From NCBI GenBank assembly GCA_042862465.1, contig JASTVH010000002.1, positions 496,001 to 560,000 of the forward strand: a stretch of 64,000 nucleotides of DNA, read 5' to 3'. This DNA comes from JASTVH01 sp042862465 (GTDB lineage Bacteria; Pseudomonadota; Gammaproteobacteria; Pseudomonadales; Oleiphilaceae). Positions 7,997 through 17,093 of this stretch are shown here, one piece after another. Both the position numbers and the translations under genes were made by a program. Positions within the stretch are counted from its first letter, which is position 1, and each line of letters opens with the position of its first letter. The notes under the pieces are model-generated. The model did no database searches. It was not told the DNA's origin and saw only the letters and a program-made list of their open reading frames with translations.

Positions 7997-10414
7997 TTAG
8001 TCCAGGCGACTCGATGGCTTCTGCCCCCATTGCCACTCCCTAATCTCCGGCATGTCCTGACCGTGCTGACGGATGTACTGTCGATGTTCGGTGCGCTTGC
8101 CCTGCATCAACTGCTTCAGCCAGGCGGCGCGATAGCCCAGTTGTGGCACCCGGTCGACGACGTCGGCCACCAGGTGGAAGCGGTCGATATCGTTCTGCAC
8201 CGCCATGTCGAAGGGCGTGGTGGTGGAGCCTTCCTCCTTGTAGCCGCGCACGTGCAGGTTGCGGTGATTGGTGCGCCGGTAGGTCAGGCGGTGAATCAGC
8301 CATGGGTAGCCGTGATAGGCGAAGATGACCGGCTTGTCGGTGGTAAAGAGCGTGTCGAAGTCCCGGTCCGTGAAGCCATGGGGGTGTTCCTCGGCCGGCT
8401 GCAGGGTCATCAGGTCCATGACGTTGACCACCCGGACCCGCAGCTGCGGCAGATGCTGGCGCAGCAGATCCACTGCGGCCAGGGTCTCCAGGGTGGGCAC
8501 GTCGCCGGCACAGGCCATGACCACGTCCGGTTCGCCGTCCTGGTCGCTGCTGGCCCACTCCCAGATGCCGGCGCCCGCGGTGCAGTGTTGGATGGCCGCG
8601 TCCATGTCCAGCCACTGGCTCTGGGGCTGCTTGCCCGCGACAATCACATTGATGAAATTGCGTGAACGCAGGCACTTGTCGGTGACGTACAGCAGCGTAT
8701 TGGCATCCGGCGGCAGATAGACGCGGATGATGTCGGCTTTCTTGTTGACCACATGGTCGATAAACCCAGGATCCTGGTGGGAAAAGCCGTTGTGGTCCTG
8801 GCGCCAGACGTGGGAGGTCAGCAGGTAGTTGAGGGATGCGATGGGGCGGCGCCAGGGAATCTGGTTGCAGACCTTCAGCCACTTGGCGTGCTGGTTGAAC
8901 ATCGAGTCGACGATATGGATAAAGGCCTCGTAGCAGGAGAACAGGCCATGGCGCCCGCTCAGCAGGTAGCCTTCCAGCCAGCCCTGGCAGGTGTGTTCCG
9001 AGAGGATCTCCATGACCCGGCCGGCGGGGGCGAGGTGCTCGTCTTCCGGCAGGGTCTCCGCTTCCCAGGCCCGGTCGGTCACCTCGAACAGGTCGCCCAA
9101 GCGGTTGGAGAGGGTTTCGTCCGGCCCCATGACGCGGAAATTGCGGGCGTCGGCATTCAGGCGCATCACATCCCGCAGCAGGCCGCCCATGACCCGGGTG
9201 GCTTCGGCGGTCACCGCCCCCGGTTCGGGCACGTCCACCGCGTAGTCGCGAAAGTCCGGCAGGCGCAGGGCGCGCAGCAGTTCGCCGCCGTTGGCATGGG
9301 GATTGGCGCCCATGCGTCGCTGTCCGGACGGCGCCAATGCGGTCAGTTGCGGCCGGGGGGCGCCCTGTTCGTCGAACAGCTCTTCCGGCCGATAGCTGTG
9401 CAGCCACTCACTCAGTTGGGCCAGATGATCGGGGTTGTTCACCGGATCCTTGATGGGCACCTGGTGCGATCGCCAGAAGCCCTCGGTTTTCTCGCCGTCC
9501 ACGGTTTTGGGGCCGGTCCAGCCCTTGGGGGTGCGCAGCACGATCAGGGGCCAGCGCGGGCGGGTCCGTTCCCCCTCGGTCCGGGCCCGGGACTGAATGG
9601 CGCGAATCTCGGCCACCACACGATCCAGGGTTTCTGCCATGCGCTGGTGCATGTCGATCGGGTCATCCCCTTCGACAAACCATGGCCGGTAGCCGTAGCC
9701 CGAAAGCAACTGTTCCAGCTCGTCATGGGGGATGCGGGCCAGGATCGTCGGGTTGGCGATCTTGTAGCCGTTTAAATGGAGGATGGGAAGCACGGCGCCA
9801 TCCGTGGCCGGATTGAGGAACTTGTTGGCGTGCCAGGCGGTGGCCAGGGGGCCGGTTTCCGCTTCGCCATCGCCCACCACACAGGCGGCGATCAGGTCCG
9901 GGTTGTCCAGAACCGCACCGTAACCGTGGGAGAGCACGTAGCCCAGCTCACCCCCCTCATGAATGGATCCGGGAACCTCAGCGGTGACATGGCTGCCGAT
10001 ACCGCCGGGAAAGGAGAACTGCTTGAACAGGTGGCGCATGCCCTCGCCGTCGCGGCTGACTTCCGGGTAGCGTTCGCTGTAGCTGCCTTCCAGCCAGGTG
10101 TTGGCCACCATGGCGGGGCCGCCATGCCCGGGGCCGGCGAGGTAGATCATGTTGAGATCCTGCTGGCGGATGACCCGGTTGAGGTGAACATAGATGAAGT
10201 TGAGACCGGGGGTGGTACCCCAATGGCCCAGTAGGCGGGGTTTGATGTGGTCCGGGGCCAGCGGTTCCTGCAGCAGCGGGTTGTCGCGCAGGTAGATCTG
10301 CCCCACCGCCAGGTAGTTGGCGGCGCGCCACCAGGCGTGCATGGCCTCCAGTTCATCGCCCTGCAGAGGCTGTGTGGCCGCTGCAGCTGCAGTGTCTTGG
10401 GTCGTGTCGGACAT
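7997..10414 (-). CDS. xfp: Xylulose-5-phosphate/fructose-6-phosphate phosphoketolase
   Basis: An 805-residue thiamine-diphosphate enzyme that splits xylulose-5-P (and often fructose-6-P) with phosphate into acetyl-phosphate and an aldose phosphate. Both family signatures are intact: EGGELGY (residues 153-159) and GDGEAETGPLATAWHANKF (from 181). The start of the ThDP domain (GPGHGGPAMVANTWLEG) and the full C-terminal transketolase-like domains are present, and the length matches the family. An AAAGGAGC site precedes the ATG. No acetate kinase, phosphotransacetylase or pentose genes adjoin it, so it is probably a stand-alone carbon-conserving bypass feeding acetyl-P or acetyl-CoA. Confidence 0.97.
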   Translation of the reverse strand: MSDTTQDTAAAAATQPLQGDELEAMHAWWRAANYLAVGQIYLRDNPLLQEPLAPDHIKPRLLGHWGTTPGLNFIYVHLNRVIRQQDLNMIYLAGPGHGGPAMVANTWLEGSYSERYPEVSRDGEGMRHLFKQFSFPGGIGSHVTAEVPGSIHEGGELGYVLSHGYGAVLDNPDLIAACVVGDGEAETGPLATAWHANKFLNPATDGAVLPILHLNGYKIANPTILARIPHDELEQLLSGYGYRPWFVEGDDPIDMHQRMAETLDRVVAEIRAIQSRARTEGERTRPRWPLIVLRTPKGWTGPKTVDGEKTEGFWRSHQVPIKDPVNNPDHLAQLSEWLHSYRPEELFDEQGAPRPQLTALAPSGQRRMGANPHANGGELLRALRLPDFRDYAVDVPEPGAVTAEATRVMGGLLRDVMRLNADARNFRVMGPDETLSNRLGDLFEVTDRAWEAETLPEDEHLAPAGRVMEILSEHTCQGWLEGYLLSGRHGLFSCYEAFIHIVDSMFNQHAKWLKVCNQIPWRRPIASLNYLLTSHVWRQDHNGFSHQDPGFIDHVVNKKADIIRVYLPPDANTLLYVTDKCLRSRNFINVIVAGKQPQSQWLDMDAAIQHCTAGAGIWEWASSDQDGEPDVVMACAGDVPTLETLAAVDLLRQHLPQLRVRVVNVMDLMTLQPAEEHPHGFTDRDFDTLFTTDKPVIFAYHGYPWLIHRLTYRRTNHRNLHVRGYKEEGSTTTPFDMAVQNDIDRFHLVADVVDRVPQLGYRAAWLKQLMQGKRTEHRQYIRQHGQDMPEIREWQWGQKPSSRLD

Positions 10415-10487
10415 GCGCGAGCTCCTTTGCTTCCCTCTGTCCTTTTTGCCATCTTACGCCGCTCGGCGTGGCTGGGAATAGCGCCGG

Positions 10488-11333
10488 TTAGCGATTCAAA
10501 TCGTGTTCTTCGGCCCAGTAGGTGCCGGGTGGCTGGTAGTACTTGAACAACAGGGACGCGGCGTGAAAATCGTGCTGCCGCAACAGATCGGTGAGATTAA
10601 GGCCGATAGCGGCGTAGAGATTGCGTTCCGGCGCCCGGCTGCCATCGTCATAGCCGCGGGTAAAATAGCCGAGATGGACTTCAAAATATCTGAGCGGCGT
10701 GGTGCGCAGGGCGTCGAAACCGCTGAACTTGAGGGCCGCCAGGTACTTGCTGTTTTCGTAGTCGGTGGTGACGTCGCCGGCGAACGGGTTGACGTCGAAT
10801 TCCCAGCGCAGGTCCACCCTATCGCTCCATTGTGGGGAGCGGTAGAGCCAGTAACTGACAAGCCCGCCCAGGGCATTGGCCACCAGATCCTCGTGGGAAA
10901 ATCCGAACTCGCTGAAGCCGTCCCCCAGCTCCATGTAACCGAGCATCGCCAGGGAAGACAATGCCCCGCCCCGCGCGGCGTCCTCCCGGCTGAAGCACCA
11001 GTACTCGAACAGCCGGGAGAGCCCCTGGGCTGTGACGTAGGTGGTGTAGATATGGCCCAGCTTGTCCGCGCCCCCGTACTTGGTATCCCGGCCAAACCAG
11101 CCCTCGGAAGCTGTGTTGAAACTGGCGTCGAAATAGTCCCATTGGGCCAGGCCCCAGGCGGTGATAACGCCGGTTCCGGCCAGGCTCACGTTACCAATGG
11201 TCTGGTAGCGCTCAGAGGAGGACAGGGGGTCCTGGCATTGTGCCAGCGGCGCCTCACCGGCGCACCACAGGTACAGCCCGGCGAGGCAGGAGAATAGTGA
11301 GCGGGTATGCGCATGAACAGAACAAGACGGCAT
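10488..11333 (-). CDS. DUF2279-like (YfiM-type) exported protein
   Basis: A 281-residue protein. I place the start at the ATG at 11333, seven bases after AAGGTGG; a GTG five codons upstream overlaps that ribosome site. A signal peptide covers about residues 1-31. The core holds the DUF2279 pattern (SEGWFGRDTKYGGADKLGHIYTTY, with the GADKLGH motif), followed by aromatic-rich segments suggesting beta strands or membrane helices (MLGYMELGDGFSEFGFSHEDLVAN, a G/E-rich loop). YfiM relatives are periplasmic or outer-membrane lipoproteins of unknown function; here there is no evident lipobox at a cleavable cysteine. It follows phosphoketolase on the same strand but 73 bp away. Confidence 0.7.
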   Translation of the reverse strand: MPSCSVHAHTRSLFSCLAGLYLWCAGEAPLAQCQDPLSSSERYQTIGNVSLAGTGVITAWGLAQWDYFDASFNTASEGWFGRDTKYGGADKLGHIYTTYVTAQGLSRLFEYWCFSREDAARGGALSSLAMLGYMELGDGFSEFGFSHEDLVANALGGLVSYWLYRSPQWSDRVDLRWEFDVNPFAGDVTTDYENSKYLAALKFSGFDALRTTPLRYFEVHLGYFTRGYDDGSRAPERNLYAAIGLNLTDLLRQHDFHAASLLFKYYQPPGTYWAEEHDLNR

Positions 11334-11435
11334 GGGAGCCACCTTCACTGTGCCGATGGGGTGCCTTCAGAGACACGATAGAGCAAACATGGCGTGGGGA
11401 AAACACTCCCTGAAGGCTGGAGAATGCGGCTCCTG

Positions 11436-11897
11436 CTAAGGGGTCACCGGACTCACATTGACACCCATGTCGTAGACCAGATGCCCCCCCAGATAGGCGG
11501 CATAGAACATCACGCCTAGTCCGGCCAGGCCTACCAGCACCAGAACCCAATTGAGCGCCGGTTTGAGTTCAATGTTGCGCCAGCGAACGAAGACCAGGCA
11601 GGCACTGACAGCCACAAAGAGCCACAGAGCGGAAAATGCGGCTTCCTCGTGGGCCTCCAGGTGGCTGATCGCGAAACCCTTCTCACTGGCGATATCCAGC
11701 GCCATGTCACCGAAAACGGCGGCGACGGCAGCGGCCAGGGTGCCCAGCAGGACGCTCCAGAAGGCGGTGCGCGGGAACCAGTGATTCGCGACCAGCGCTT
11801 CGCCGCGTATGACCGTTCCCAGCATCAGCAGGACGCCGCATAGCCAGAGGACGAGGGGGAAATGCACCAGCATGGGGTGGATATGGGCCAGACTCAT
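11436..11897 (-). CDS. DUF2231 inner-membrane protein
   Basis: A 153-residue protein with four predicted membrane helices. It opens with the family motif HPMLVHFPLVLW (residues 7-18), as in DUF2231 proteins, and has a conserved histidine pair in the loop after helix 2 (SHLEAHEEAAF) and again near the C-terminus (GGHLVYDMG), which could bind a metal or heme. AAAAGGAG precedes the ATG. Function unknown; some relatives sit with cytochromes or copper genes, but here the neighbours are unrelated. Confidence 0.75.
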   Translation of the reverse strand: MSLAHIHPMLVHFPLVLWLCGVLLMLGTVIRGEALVANHWFPRTAFWSVLLGTLAAAVAAVFGDMALDIASEKGFAISHLEAHEEAAFSALWLFVAVSACLVFVRWRNIELKPALNWVLVLVGLAGLGVMFYAAYLGGHLVYDMGVNVSPVTP

Positions 11898-12069
11898 GGT
11901 GATTCTCCTTTTTAATGGTCTGATAAGCCAAAGAGGGCAAACTCCTTCCAGTGGATCAGAAGAGCCTTAGGGGAGTCTTAAGGAAGTGACACCAGGAGTC
12001 AAAAAGCTGAAGCTGGTTAACGGGTTAGGTGATGCCGCTATGGTCTGGCCCCACTTTCCCAGGGGGACA

Positions 12070-13065
12070 CTAGGGTAGCGAACCAATGACCCAGAGTGTT
12101 CCTCCGCCGGCACCGAGCCACAACAGTGTCGCCATCAGCAGTGGCCGAGCTCCAACCTGGCGCAGCGTCCGTCGCGCGAGACCCGCGCCCACCAGGAACA
12201 GTGCCAGCGTCATCAGCTGCGTGGCGGCCTGGTGAACCAGCGGGGTGAGCTCGGCCAGCGCCGGGAACAGCGTCCGGGCCAGAGAGGCGAGGACGAACAG
12301 CGCGATAAACCAGGGCACCTGAACAGTCCCCTTGCGATCAGAGTGTGTCCGGCCCTGCGACAGCGCAGCTACCAAGCATACTGGCAGGATCCACAGCGAG
12401 CGGCTCAACTTCACGGCCGTTGCGGTCTGCAGCGCTTCAGGCCCGTAATCGGCCCCGGCGGCCACCACCGATGACACATCATGGATGGCCAGGCCGGCCC
12501 AGGTCCCGAACTGAACCTGATCGAGGCCCAGGCTGTGCCCGACAAGGGGGAACAGGAACAGCGCCAGGGCATTGAGCACGAAGACGGCACCCAGCGCCAC
12601 GGACATCTCGTTCTCGTCGGCGTCCAGTACCGACCCCAGGGCGGCAATGGCCGAGCCGCCGCAGATCGCTGTGCCGGCACAGACAAGCTGCGTGGTTTTA
12701 CGGCCCAGCCCCAGCCAGCGACCCAGCAGGCTGCCGGCAAGCCAGATGGCAGCGATGCCGGCTGCCGCCATAACCAGTCCCCGCAGGCCGGGGGCCAGGA
12801 TGCTGGCCAGGTCCATGGTCAGGCCGAGGCCCACCACGGCCACCTGCAGAAGACACTTGGCCGCCCGCCGGCTGAACCGACCGTAGGGGTGCCCTGGCCC
12901 GAGTGCCAGAACCATGCCCAAAGCCAATGCCACGGGCGCGGTCAGCCAGGGTGTCAGGCAGGCCAGAGCACCCATGCCAAAAAGCCCCCGCTTCCAGACG
13001 TGCGTGGTGCGCTGTTTGGGCGGGGCTTGTCCTTCGGTGAGGGGGATGGGTAGCGGCTCGTTCAT
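12070..13065 (-). CDS. YeiH/UPF0324 family putative exporter
   Basis: A 331-residue, roughly ten-helix membrane protein with the YeiH signature segments (GLGLTMDLASILAPGLRGL; CAGTAICGGSAIAAL; WAGLAIHDVSSVVAAG). The family is annotated as a putative sulfate or sulfonate exporter, a weak functional assignment. GGAG lies seven bases before the ATG. It is divergent from a LysR regulator gene, the same arrangement as yeiH-yeiE in enterobacteria, so that regulator probably controls it. Confidence 0.85.
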   Translation of the reverse strand: MNEPLPIPLTEGQAPPKQRTTHVWKRGLFGMGALACLTPWLTAPVALALGMVLALGPGHPYGRFSRRAAKCLLQVAVVGLGLTMDLASILAPGLRGLVMAAAGIAAIWLAGSLLGRWLGLGRKTTQLVCAGTAICGGSAIAALGSVLDADENEMSVALGAVFVLNALALFLFPLVGHSLGLDQVQFGTWAGLAIHDVSSVVAAGADYGPEALQTATAVKLSRSLWILPVCLVAALSQGRTHSDRKGTVQVPWFIALFVLASLARTLFPALAELTPLVHQAATQLMTLALFLVGAGLARRTLRQVGARPLLMATLLWLGAGGGTLWVIGSLP

Positions 13066-13180
13066 GGCGCTGCTCCGTTATAAGGATATTCCAATAACAG
13101 CTAACGAGACTATCCGCAGTGAAACCATAAATAAAATACATATAATAGATATAAGGCATAACTAAAGGTTAATGTTAGCC
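13066..13180. promoter_or_regulatory. Divergent yeiH-like/LysR promoter region with candidate operator
   Basis: This is a 115-bp AT-rich gap between divergent genes. GTTAT-N12-ATAAC at 13077-13098 is a dyad of the LysR T-N11-A kind close to the yeiH-like start. TATAAT at 13141-13146 is a good -10 box for the LysR gene, though its -35 (near 13118) is poor. Assignments are by eye. Confidence 0.4.
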
Positions 13181-14065
13181 ATGAACCTCAATCATCTGGC
13201 CATCTTTCGGGCGGTGGCTGAAGCTGGCAGTGTCAGTGGTGCGGCCCTGGACCTCCACATCAGCCAACCGGCGGTTTCCAAGCAGCTTCGGGAATTTGAG
13301 GCGCGCCTGGGGGTGCCGCTGGTGGATCGTTTGCCCAAAGGTGTTCGCCTTACCTCGGCAGGGACCCTGCTGCTGGACTACGCTCGCCAGATCGCCCACA
13401 CGGAGGCGGCCGCCGAACGCGCACTGCGGGAACTGGCCGATCTGCAGACCGGCAGTCTGGCGATCGGCGCCAGCATGACCATCGGCAACTACCTGATGCC
13501 ACGGCTGCTGGCACGCTTTCAGCGCCAGTTTCCCGGAGTCGATATCACGCTGGAAATCGCCAATACCGAGGACATTCAACAGCGCCTGTTGGCGGACAGC
13601 CTGGATCTGGGGTTTACCGAGGGCTTCGTGGACCAAGACCGGTTCGCGGCGGAGGTATTCGCCATGGACGAGCTGGTGGTGATCGCCGGGCCCAACCACC
13701 CCCTCGCCGAGCGCCAGGAGGTCGCGGCGGAAGAGCTGGCCCGGGCGACCTGCATTCTCCGGGAGCCCGGTTCGGGCACCCGGGCGGTCCTGGAGCAGGT
13801 GCTGGAGGAGCGCGGTCTGCACTGCGGTTCGCGAATGGCCCTGGGCAGTCCGGAGGCGATCAAACAGGCAGTGGCATCCGGGGCCGGCATTTCCGTGGTT
13901 TCCCGCCTGACCATCGAGACCGAGTTGCATGCCGGCACACTGGTGGTGCTGCCAGTGCGGGACCTCAAGCTGGCGCGGCCATTGCACCGGGTCAGCCTGC
14001 GCAATCGGCACCCGAGTCGCGCGCTGGAACGGTTTCTGGCGCTGCTGGAGGAGGCCCAGCCCTAG
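13181..14065 (+). CDS. LysR-family transcriptional regulator (YeiE-like)
   Basis: A 294-residue regulator. A winged helix-turn-helix occupies residues 1-60 (NHLAIFRAVAEAGSVSGAALDLHISQPAVSKQLREFE), a linker helix runs to about 85, and a periplasmic-binding-like effector domain follows (GASMTIGNYLMP, TEGFVDQD, REPGSGTRAVLEQ). An ATG three codons earlier (13172) is also possible; the AAAGG at 13164 sits awkwardly for both, and I prefer 13181 by alignment to typical LysR starts. It is divergent from the YeiH-like exporter and likely controls it. The REPGSGTR loop is the usual anion-contacting segment in CysB/Cbl/YeiE-type sensors. Confidence 0.88.
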   Translation: MNLNHLAIFRAVAEAGSVSGAALDLHISQPAVSKQLREFEARLGVPLVDRLPKGVRLTSAGTLLLDYARQIAHTEAAAERALRELADLQTGSLAIGASMTIGNYLMPRLLARFQRQFPGVDITLEIANTEDIQQRLLADSLDLGFTEGFVDQDRFAAEVFAMDELVVIAGPNHPLAERQEVAAEELARATCILREPGSGTRAVLEQVLEERGLHCGSRMALGSPEAIKQAVASGAGISVVSRLTIETELHAGTLVVLPVRDLKLARPLHRVSLRNRHPSRALERFLALLEEAQP

Positions 14066-14074
14066 GGGGCGGGA

Positions 14075-15421
14075 TTAGCTGCTGAGCGAGGCCTGGCCTG
14101 AAACCGTTCCCCGGGGAGCAGGGCCGGACGAGCTGGAGGCTGCGCCAACCTGAGTAAAGTAGCGCTCCACCTCCGCCGTCAACAACGTATCCAGTGTGGC
14201 GTCATCGGCATCCTTGATGTGCTGATACCAGGTTGCCGCGTTCTGCAGGAACAGCGCCAGCAGTTCGGGATCGAAATGCGCCCCTTCCCCTTCGCGAAGA
14301 ATGGCCAAAGACTTGTCCAGCGGAAAGGGCTCCTTATAGGGGCGTTTCGAGGTCAGGGCATCGAAGACATCGGCGATACAGAATATCCGGGCCGCCAGCG
14401 GGATGGCCTGGCCCGCCAACCCCCGGGGATAACCGCTGCCATCGAACTTCTCGTGATGGCCGAAGACCACATCCTCGGCCTCCCGCAGCCACTGGGTTGG
14501 GCGGATAATGTCCAGGCCGTGGTGGGTATGCTCCTGCATGACCGAGAATTCCTTCTCGGTGAGTCGCCCGGGCTTGTGCAGAATGCGGTCGGGAATGGCG
14601 ATCTTGCCCACATCATGCAGGAACGCGCCCTTGATCAGACGTTTGATGGACTCCGGGCTGGCACCGAGCTCCCGCGCCAGGTAAATCGAGTAGAGCGTCA
14701 CCCGGTAATTGTGGCTGTGGGTGTCGCTGTCCCGCTTGGCGATGGCATTGCCCAGAACTTTCAGCAGCTCCAGGTTGGAGCGGGCCAGCTCCTGGGAATG
14801 ACGGTTGATGCGACGGTGCTGGCGTTTGACCACCGGGTAGAAAACGCCAATCGACAGGGCGATGGTCAGGATCACCGTCAGCACCGCCAGCGCCACCCGT
14901 CCGGCCAGCAGCACCAGCGTCTCATCGGCGATCCGGAAAACGCCTTCCAGATAGCCGTTCAGCGCCTTTTGTGGCCCGCCATCGAGTTTGACCCAGACCT
15001 GCAGGTAGAGCTGGCCGTCCAGCCAGATACGGCGGTAGGTGGCGTTGTCCGAGGGACTGAAGAGATGGCTGCCGCGATCCAGTTCCTGCTGCAGGCGGCG
15101 TATATCGCCCAGATGGGCGCTGCCCAGTTCGTCATGGCGGGGATCATAGACTTCTATGGCCACAAAATGGTCGGCACTGGCGCTTTGCTCATCAAGAAAC
15201 CTGCGAAGTAGTCGTTCCCGCTGTACCTCCGGGCGTTGAGCAAAGTCTGACGGCAACCGCTGTTGGGCCTGATCGGCCAAACGAATGGCGGAAGACGACA
15301 GCTCTTCATCGATGATTTCCAGTTCAAGCAGGGTGGTGACCGCGGAAAGAATAAAGGCCAGAACCAGACCGGCGAACACCATGCGGCGCAGTAATGCCCC
15401 GGGAGGACTTAAATGAGTCAT
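14075..15421 (-). CDS. Membrane-anchored HD-GYP c-di-GMP phosphodiesterase
   Basis: A 448-residue protein. Helix 1 (about 15-33) and helix 2 (about 172-195) bracket a periplasmic sensor domain of about 135 residues. A short helical linker leads to the HD-GYP domain (about 225-410). Catalytic motifs are intact: HD at 269-270 (FLHDVGKIAIPD), HTHHG at 298-302 and HHEKFDGSGYP (322-332). The family hydrolyses c-di-GMP to pGpG or GMP with two or three metal ions. The C-terminal 30 residues are Ser/Gly-rich and probably disordered. The ribosome site before the ATG is weak. It is convergent with the LysR gene, only 9 bp away. Confidence 0.92.
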   Translation of the reverse strand: MTHLSPPGALLRRMVFAGLVLAFILSAVTTLLELEIIDEELSSSAIRLADQAQQRLPSDFAQRPEVQRERLLRRFLDEQSASADHFVAIEVYDPRHDELGSAHLGDIRRLQQELDRGSHLFSPSDNATYRRIWLDGQLYLQVWVKLDGGPQKALNGYLEGVFRIADETLVLLAGRVALAVLTVILTIALSIGVFYPVVKRQHRRINRHSQELARSNLELLKVLGNAIAKRDSDTHSHNYRVTLYSIYLARELGASPESIKRLIKGAFLHDVGKIAIPDRILHKPGRLTEKEFSVMQEHTHHGLDIIRPTQWLREAEDVVFGHHEKFDGSGYPRGLAGQAIPLAARIFCIADVFDALTSKRPYKEPFPLDKSLAILREGEGAHFDPELLALFLQNAATWYQHIKDADDATLDTLLTAEVERYFTQVGAASSSSGPAPRGTVSGQASLSS

Positions 15422-15548
15422 TCAGACAGGTACCCCTTCAACGGGTGTCACGAGCTCAGGATGCCGCGTGTAAACCCATTTCATCAAAACGGTTCAAGGG
15501 ATAAAGATAGTTCAAAAACGGACGGGGTATTGGGGGGAGCGGGGCAGG

Positions 15549-15580
15549 AAAAGTCGGCCCACCCTGTCAGTGGGCCGGAC
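15549..15580 (-). terminator. Rho-independent terminator after the PEP-CTERM gene
   Basis: Read on the minus strand, GTCCGGCCCAC, a 7-base loop and GTGGGCCGAC form a GC-rich stem with one bulge, immediately followed by TTTT. It lies 28 bp after the stop of the PEP-CTERM gene. Confidence 0.75.
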
Positions 15581-15607
15581 TTGCTCAGACGTGATGGCGC
15601 CTGAACG

Positions 15608-16222
15608 TTATGCCTTCATGCGGCGACGTGCGCCCAGGCCAACCAGGCCCAGACCCAGCAGGGCCAGGGTGCCGGGTTCGGGTACGGCGGCCATTTCAAA
15701 AGCCACGCCGTTACTGCTGCTTAGAACCACTTCGTCGAAAGTACCGGTGAAGGTGAAATAGCCGTCGAAACCGTAGTTATTCGGGCTGCCTGGCGAACTG
15801 GCATCGCTATTGGCGTTAACACCGGTGTACGTACCTTGGGACATGCCGGCGGAGAAGAATTCGAGTACGTTGTAGGAGTCCACGGAACCCCAGTAGAGCT
15901 CGAAGAGACCGTTCAGGCCAGTGACATCAATCGGGCTGGTAGCGCCTGAAGGGTCGTTTTTCGAACTCGTTACGTTGTAGGACAGCACGGCCGCCGGATT
16001 GCCAGTATCTTCTCCCGGTCTTTTGTAAGAGCCTGACACGGTGGTGGCCGGATCAATCACAGCGCCTCCAGTGGCAGTGTAGCCTGCAGTTGCCAAGTCG
16101 GTGCAAGTACCCGGGCAGAGGTTGCTGACATAGTTGGCAGTAATCGGCGCAGACATCGCGGGTGTGGCAAATGTCAGAGCTGCCGCAGCGGCTCCGGCAA
16201 AAAACAGCTTCTTGTTGATCAT
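15608..16222 (-). CDS. PEP-CTERM sorting-domain exported protein
   Basis: A 204-residue protein. The signal peptide (about 1-24, MINKKLFFAGAAAAAL, cleavage after MSA) is followed by a Ser/Thr/Gly/Asn-rich body with a single Cys pair (CPGTC) and few charged residues. The tail is VPEPGTLALLGLG, a hydrophobic stretch, then ARRRMKA. That tail is the PEP-CTERM signal recognised by an exosortase (EpsH/XrtA type), which anchors or releases proteins in exopolysaccharide-producing Gram-negatives. AAAAGGGAG precedes the ATG and a strong terminator follows. No exosortase gene is in this window, so it must lie elsewhere. The body has no recognisable domain. Confidence 0.9.
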   Translation of the reverse strand: MINKKLFFAGAAAAALTFATPAMSAPITANYVSNLCPGTCTDLATAGYTATGGAVIDPATTVSGSYKRPGEDTGNPAAVLSYNVTSSKNDPSGATSPIDVTGLNGLFELYWGSVDSYNVLEFFSAGMSQGTYTGVNANSDASSPGSPNNYGFDGYFTFTGTFDEVVLSSSNGVAFEMAAVPEPGTLALLGLGLVGLGARRRMKA

Positions 16223-16415
16223 GGTATTGCTCCCTTTTTGGTCATTCGTTCTTGATCAGCGAGCAGCCGGTGGGCTTGACTTGCCGACGGAGGGAGTTTT
16301 GCAATTTATCTGCCATTTACGAAAAATATTCAAAATCATGTTGTTAGAAAAACAGGCGTCGATTAGCTGATCAGAAGTGTAAAAAAAATGAACAGTCTTG
16401 GATGGGAGCGGTGGT

Positions 16416-17012
16416 TTACCCCGGCTTACGGGCGATCATCTGTACCACCGCGGCGAGCCCCGTATGGTATTGCCCTTCCCGGACCTCGCGTTCCTTCTCC
16501 TCCAGGGACAGGAACTCCAGTCCCCTGAGCTCCTCCTGCAGGGTCCGGTCTGTCATCATCATCTCGGACGACGGCGGTCCTCCGGTGCCATAGTCAAGCT
16601 GCGCCGGTTGATAGGCTTCAAGCAGCATCACGCCGCCCGGGCGCAAACCCGCGACGCAGCGCTGGTGAACCCGGGCCCGTAATTCGGGAGGCAGGTGCGC
16701 GAAGATGGAGACAATGCCGTCCCAGGTATCGGAACCAATCTCGTAATCGCCTAGATCGGCATGCACCGTTTCCACCGTCACCCCTCGTGATTCGGCCAGT
16801 TTCCGGGCCTTGGCCAGGCCCACGCCGGAGGCGTCCACGGACGTTACGGTGAAACCCTGCTCGGCCAGCCAGACCCCGTTGCGGCCTTCACCGTCGGCGA
16901 GACACAACAGGCGGCCCGGTGGGAGGTGCTCTGCGTTGGCCGCCAGAAATTCGTTGGGGGCGGTGCCGTAAGCGTAGGTCTCGCTGCTGTAACGTTCGTC
17001 CCAATTGCGCAT
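16416..17012 (-). CDS. Class I SAM-dependent methyltransferase
   Basis: A 198-residue Rossmann methyltransferase. It begins MRNWDERYSSETYAYGTAPN, the usual start for TehB/thiopurine-like small methyltransferases. Motif I is LLCLADGEGRNGVWLAEQG (SAM binding), then VTSVDASG (acidic end of strand 2) and HADLGDYEIGSDTWDGIVSIF. I chose the ATG at 17012 by homology; an ATG at 17072 in frame is possible. The acceptor substrate is unknown (tellurite/selenite or small thiol are family possibilities). Confidence 0.85.
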   Translation of the reverse strand: MRNWDERYSSETYAYGTAPNEFLAANAEHLPPGRLLCLADGEGRNGVWLAEQGFTVTSVDASGVGLAKARKLAESRGVTVETVHADLGDYEIGSDTWDGIVSIFAHLPPELRARVHQRCVAGLRPGGVMLLEAYQPAQLDYGTGGPPSSEMMMTDRTLQEELRGLEFLSLEEKEREVREGQYHTGLAAVVQMIARKPG

Positions 17013-17093
17013 GGTGAGGTTGTTCTCCGCTGCATCGAAATTCGACCCGACAGGCGTCCTTGATGGCAGCATAAATCAGGCCCCTGCAAGCCG

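Noticed and set aside
8753..9775. A long plus-strand frame opposite phosphoketolase
   Set aside because: Phosphoketolase has both signature motifs in the other strand; the opposite frame shows no domain.
16383..16391. An eight-A run as the T-run of a terminator for the methyltransferase gene
   Set aside because: No stem precedes it on the minus strand, so it is not counted as an intrinsic terminator.
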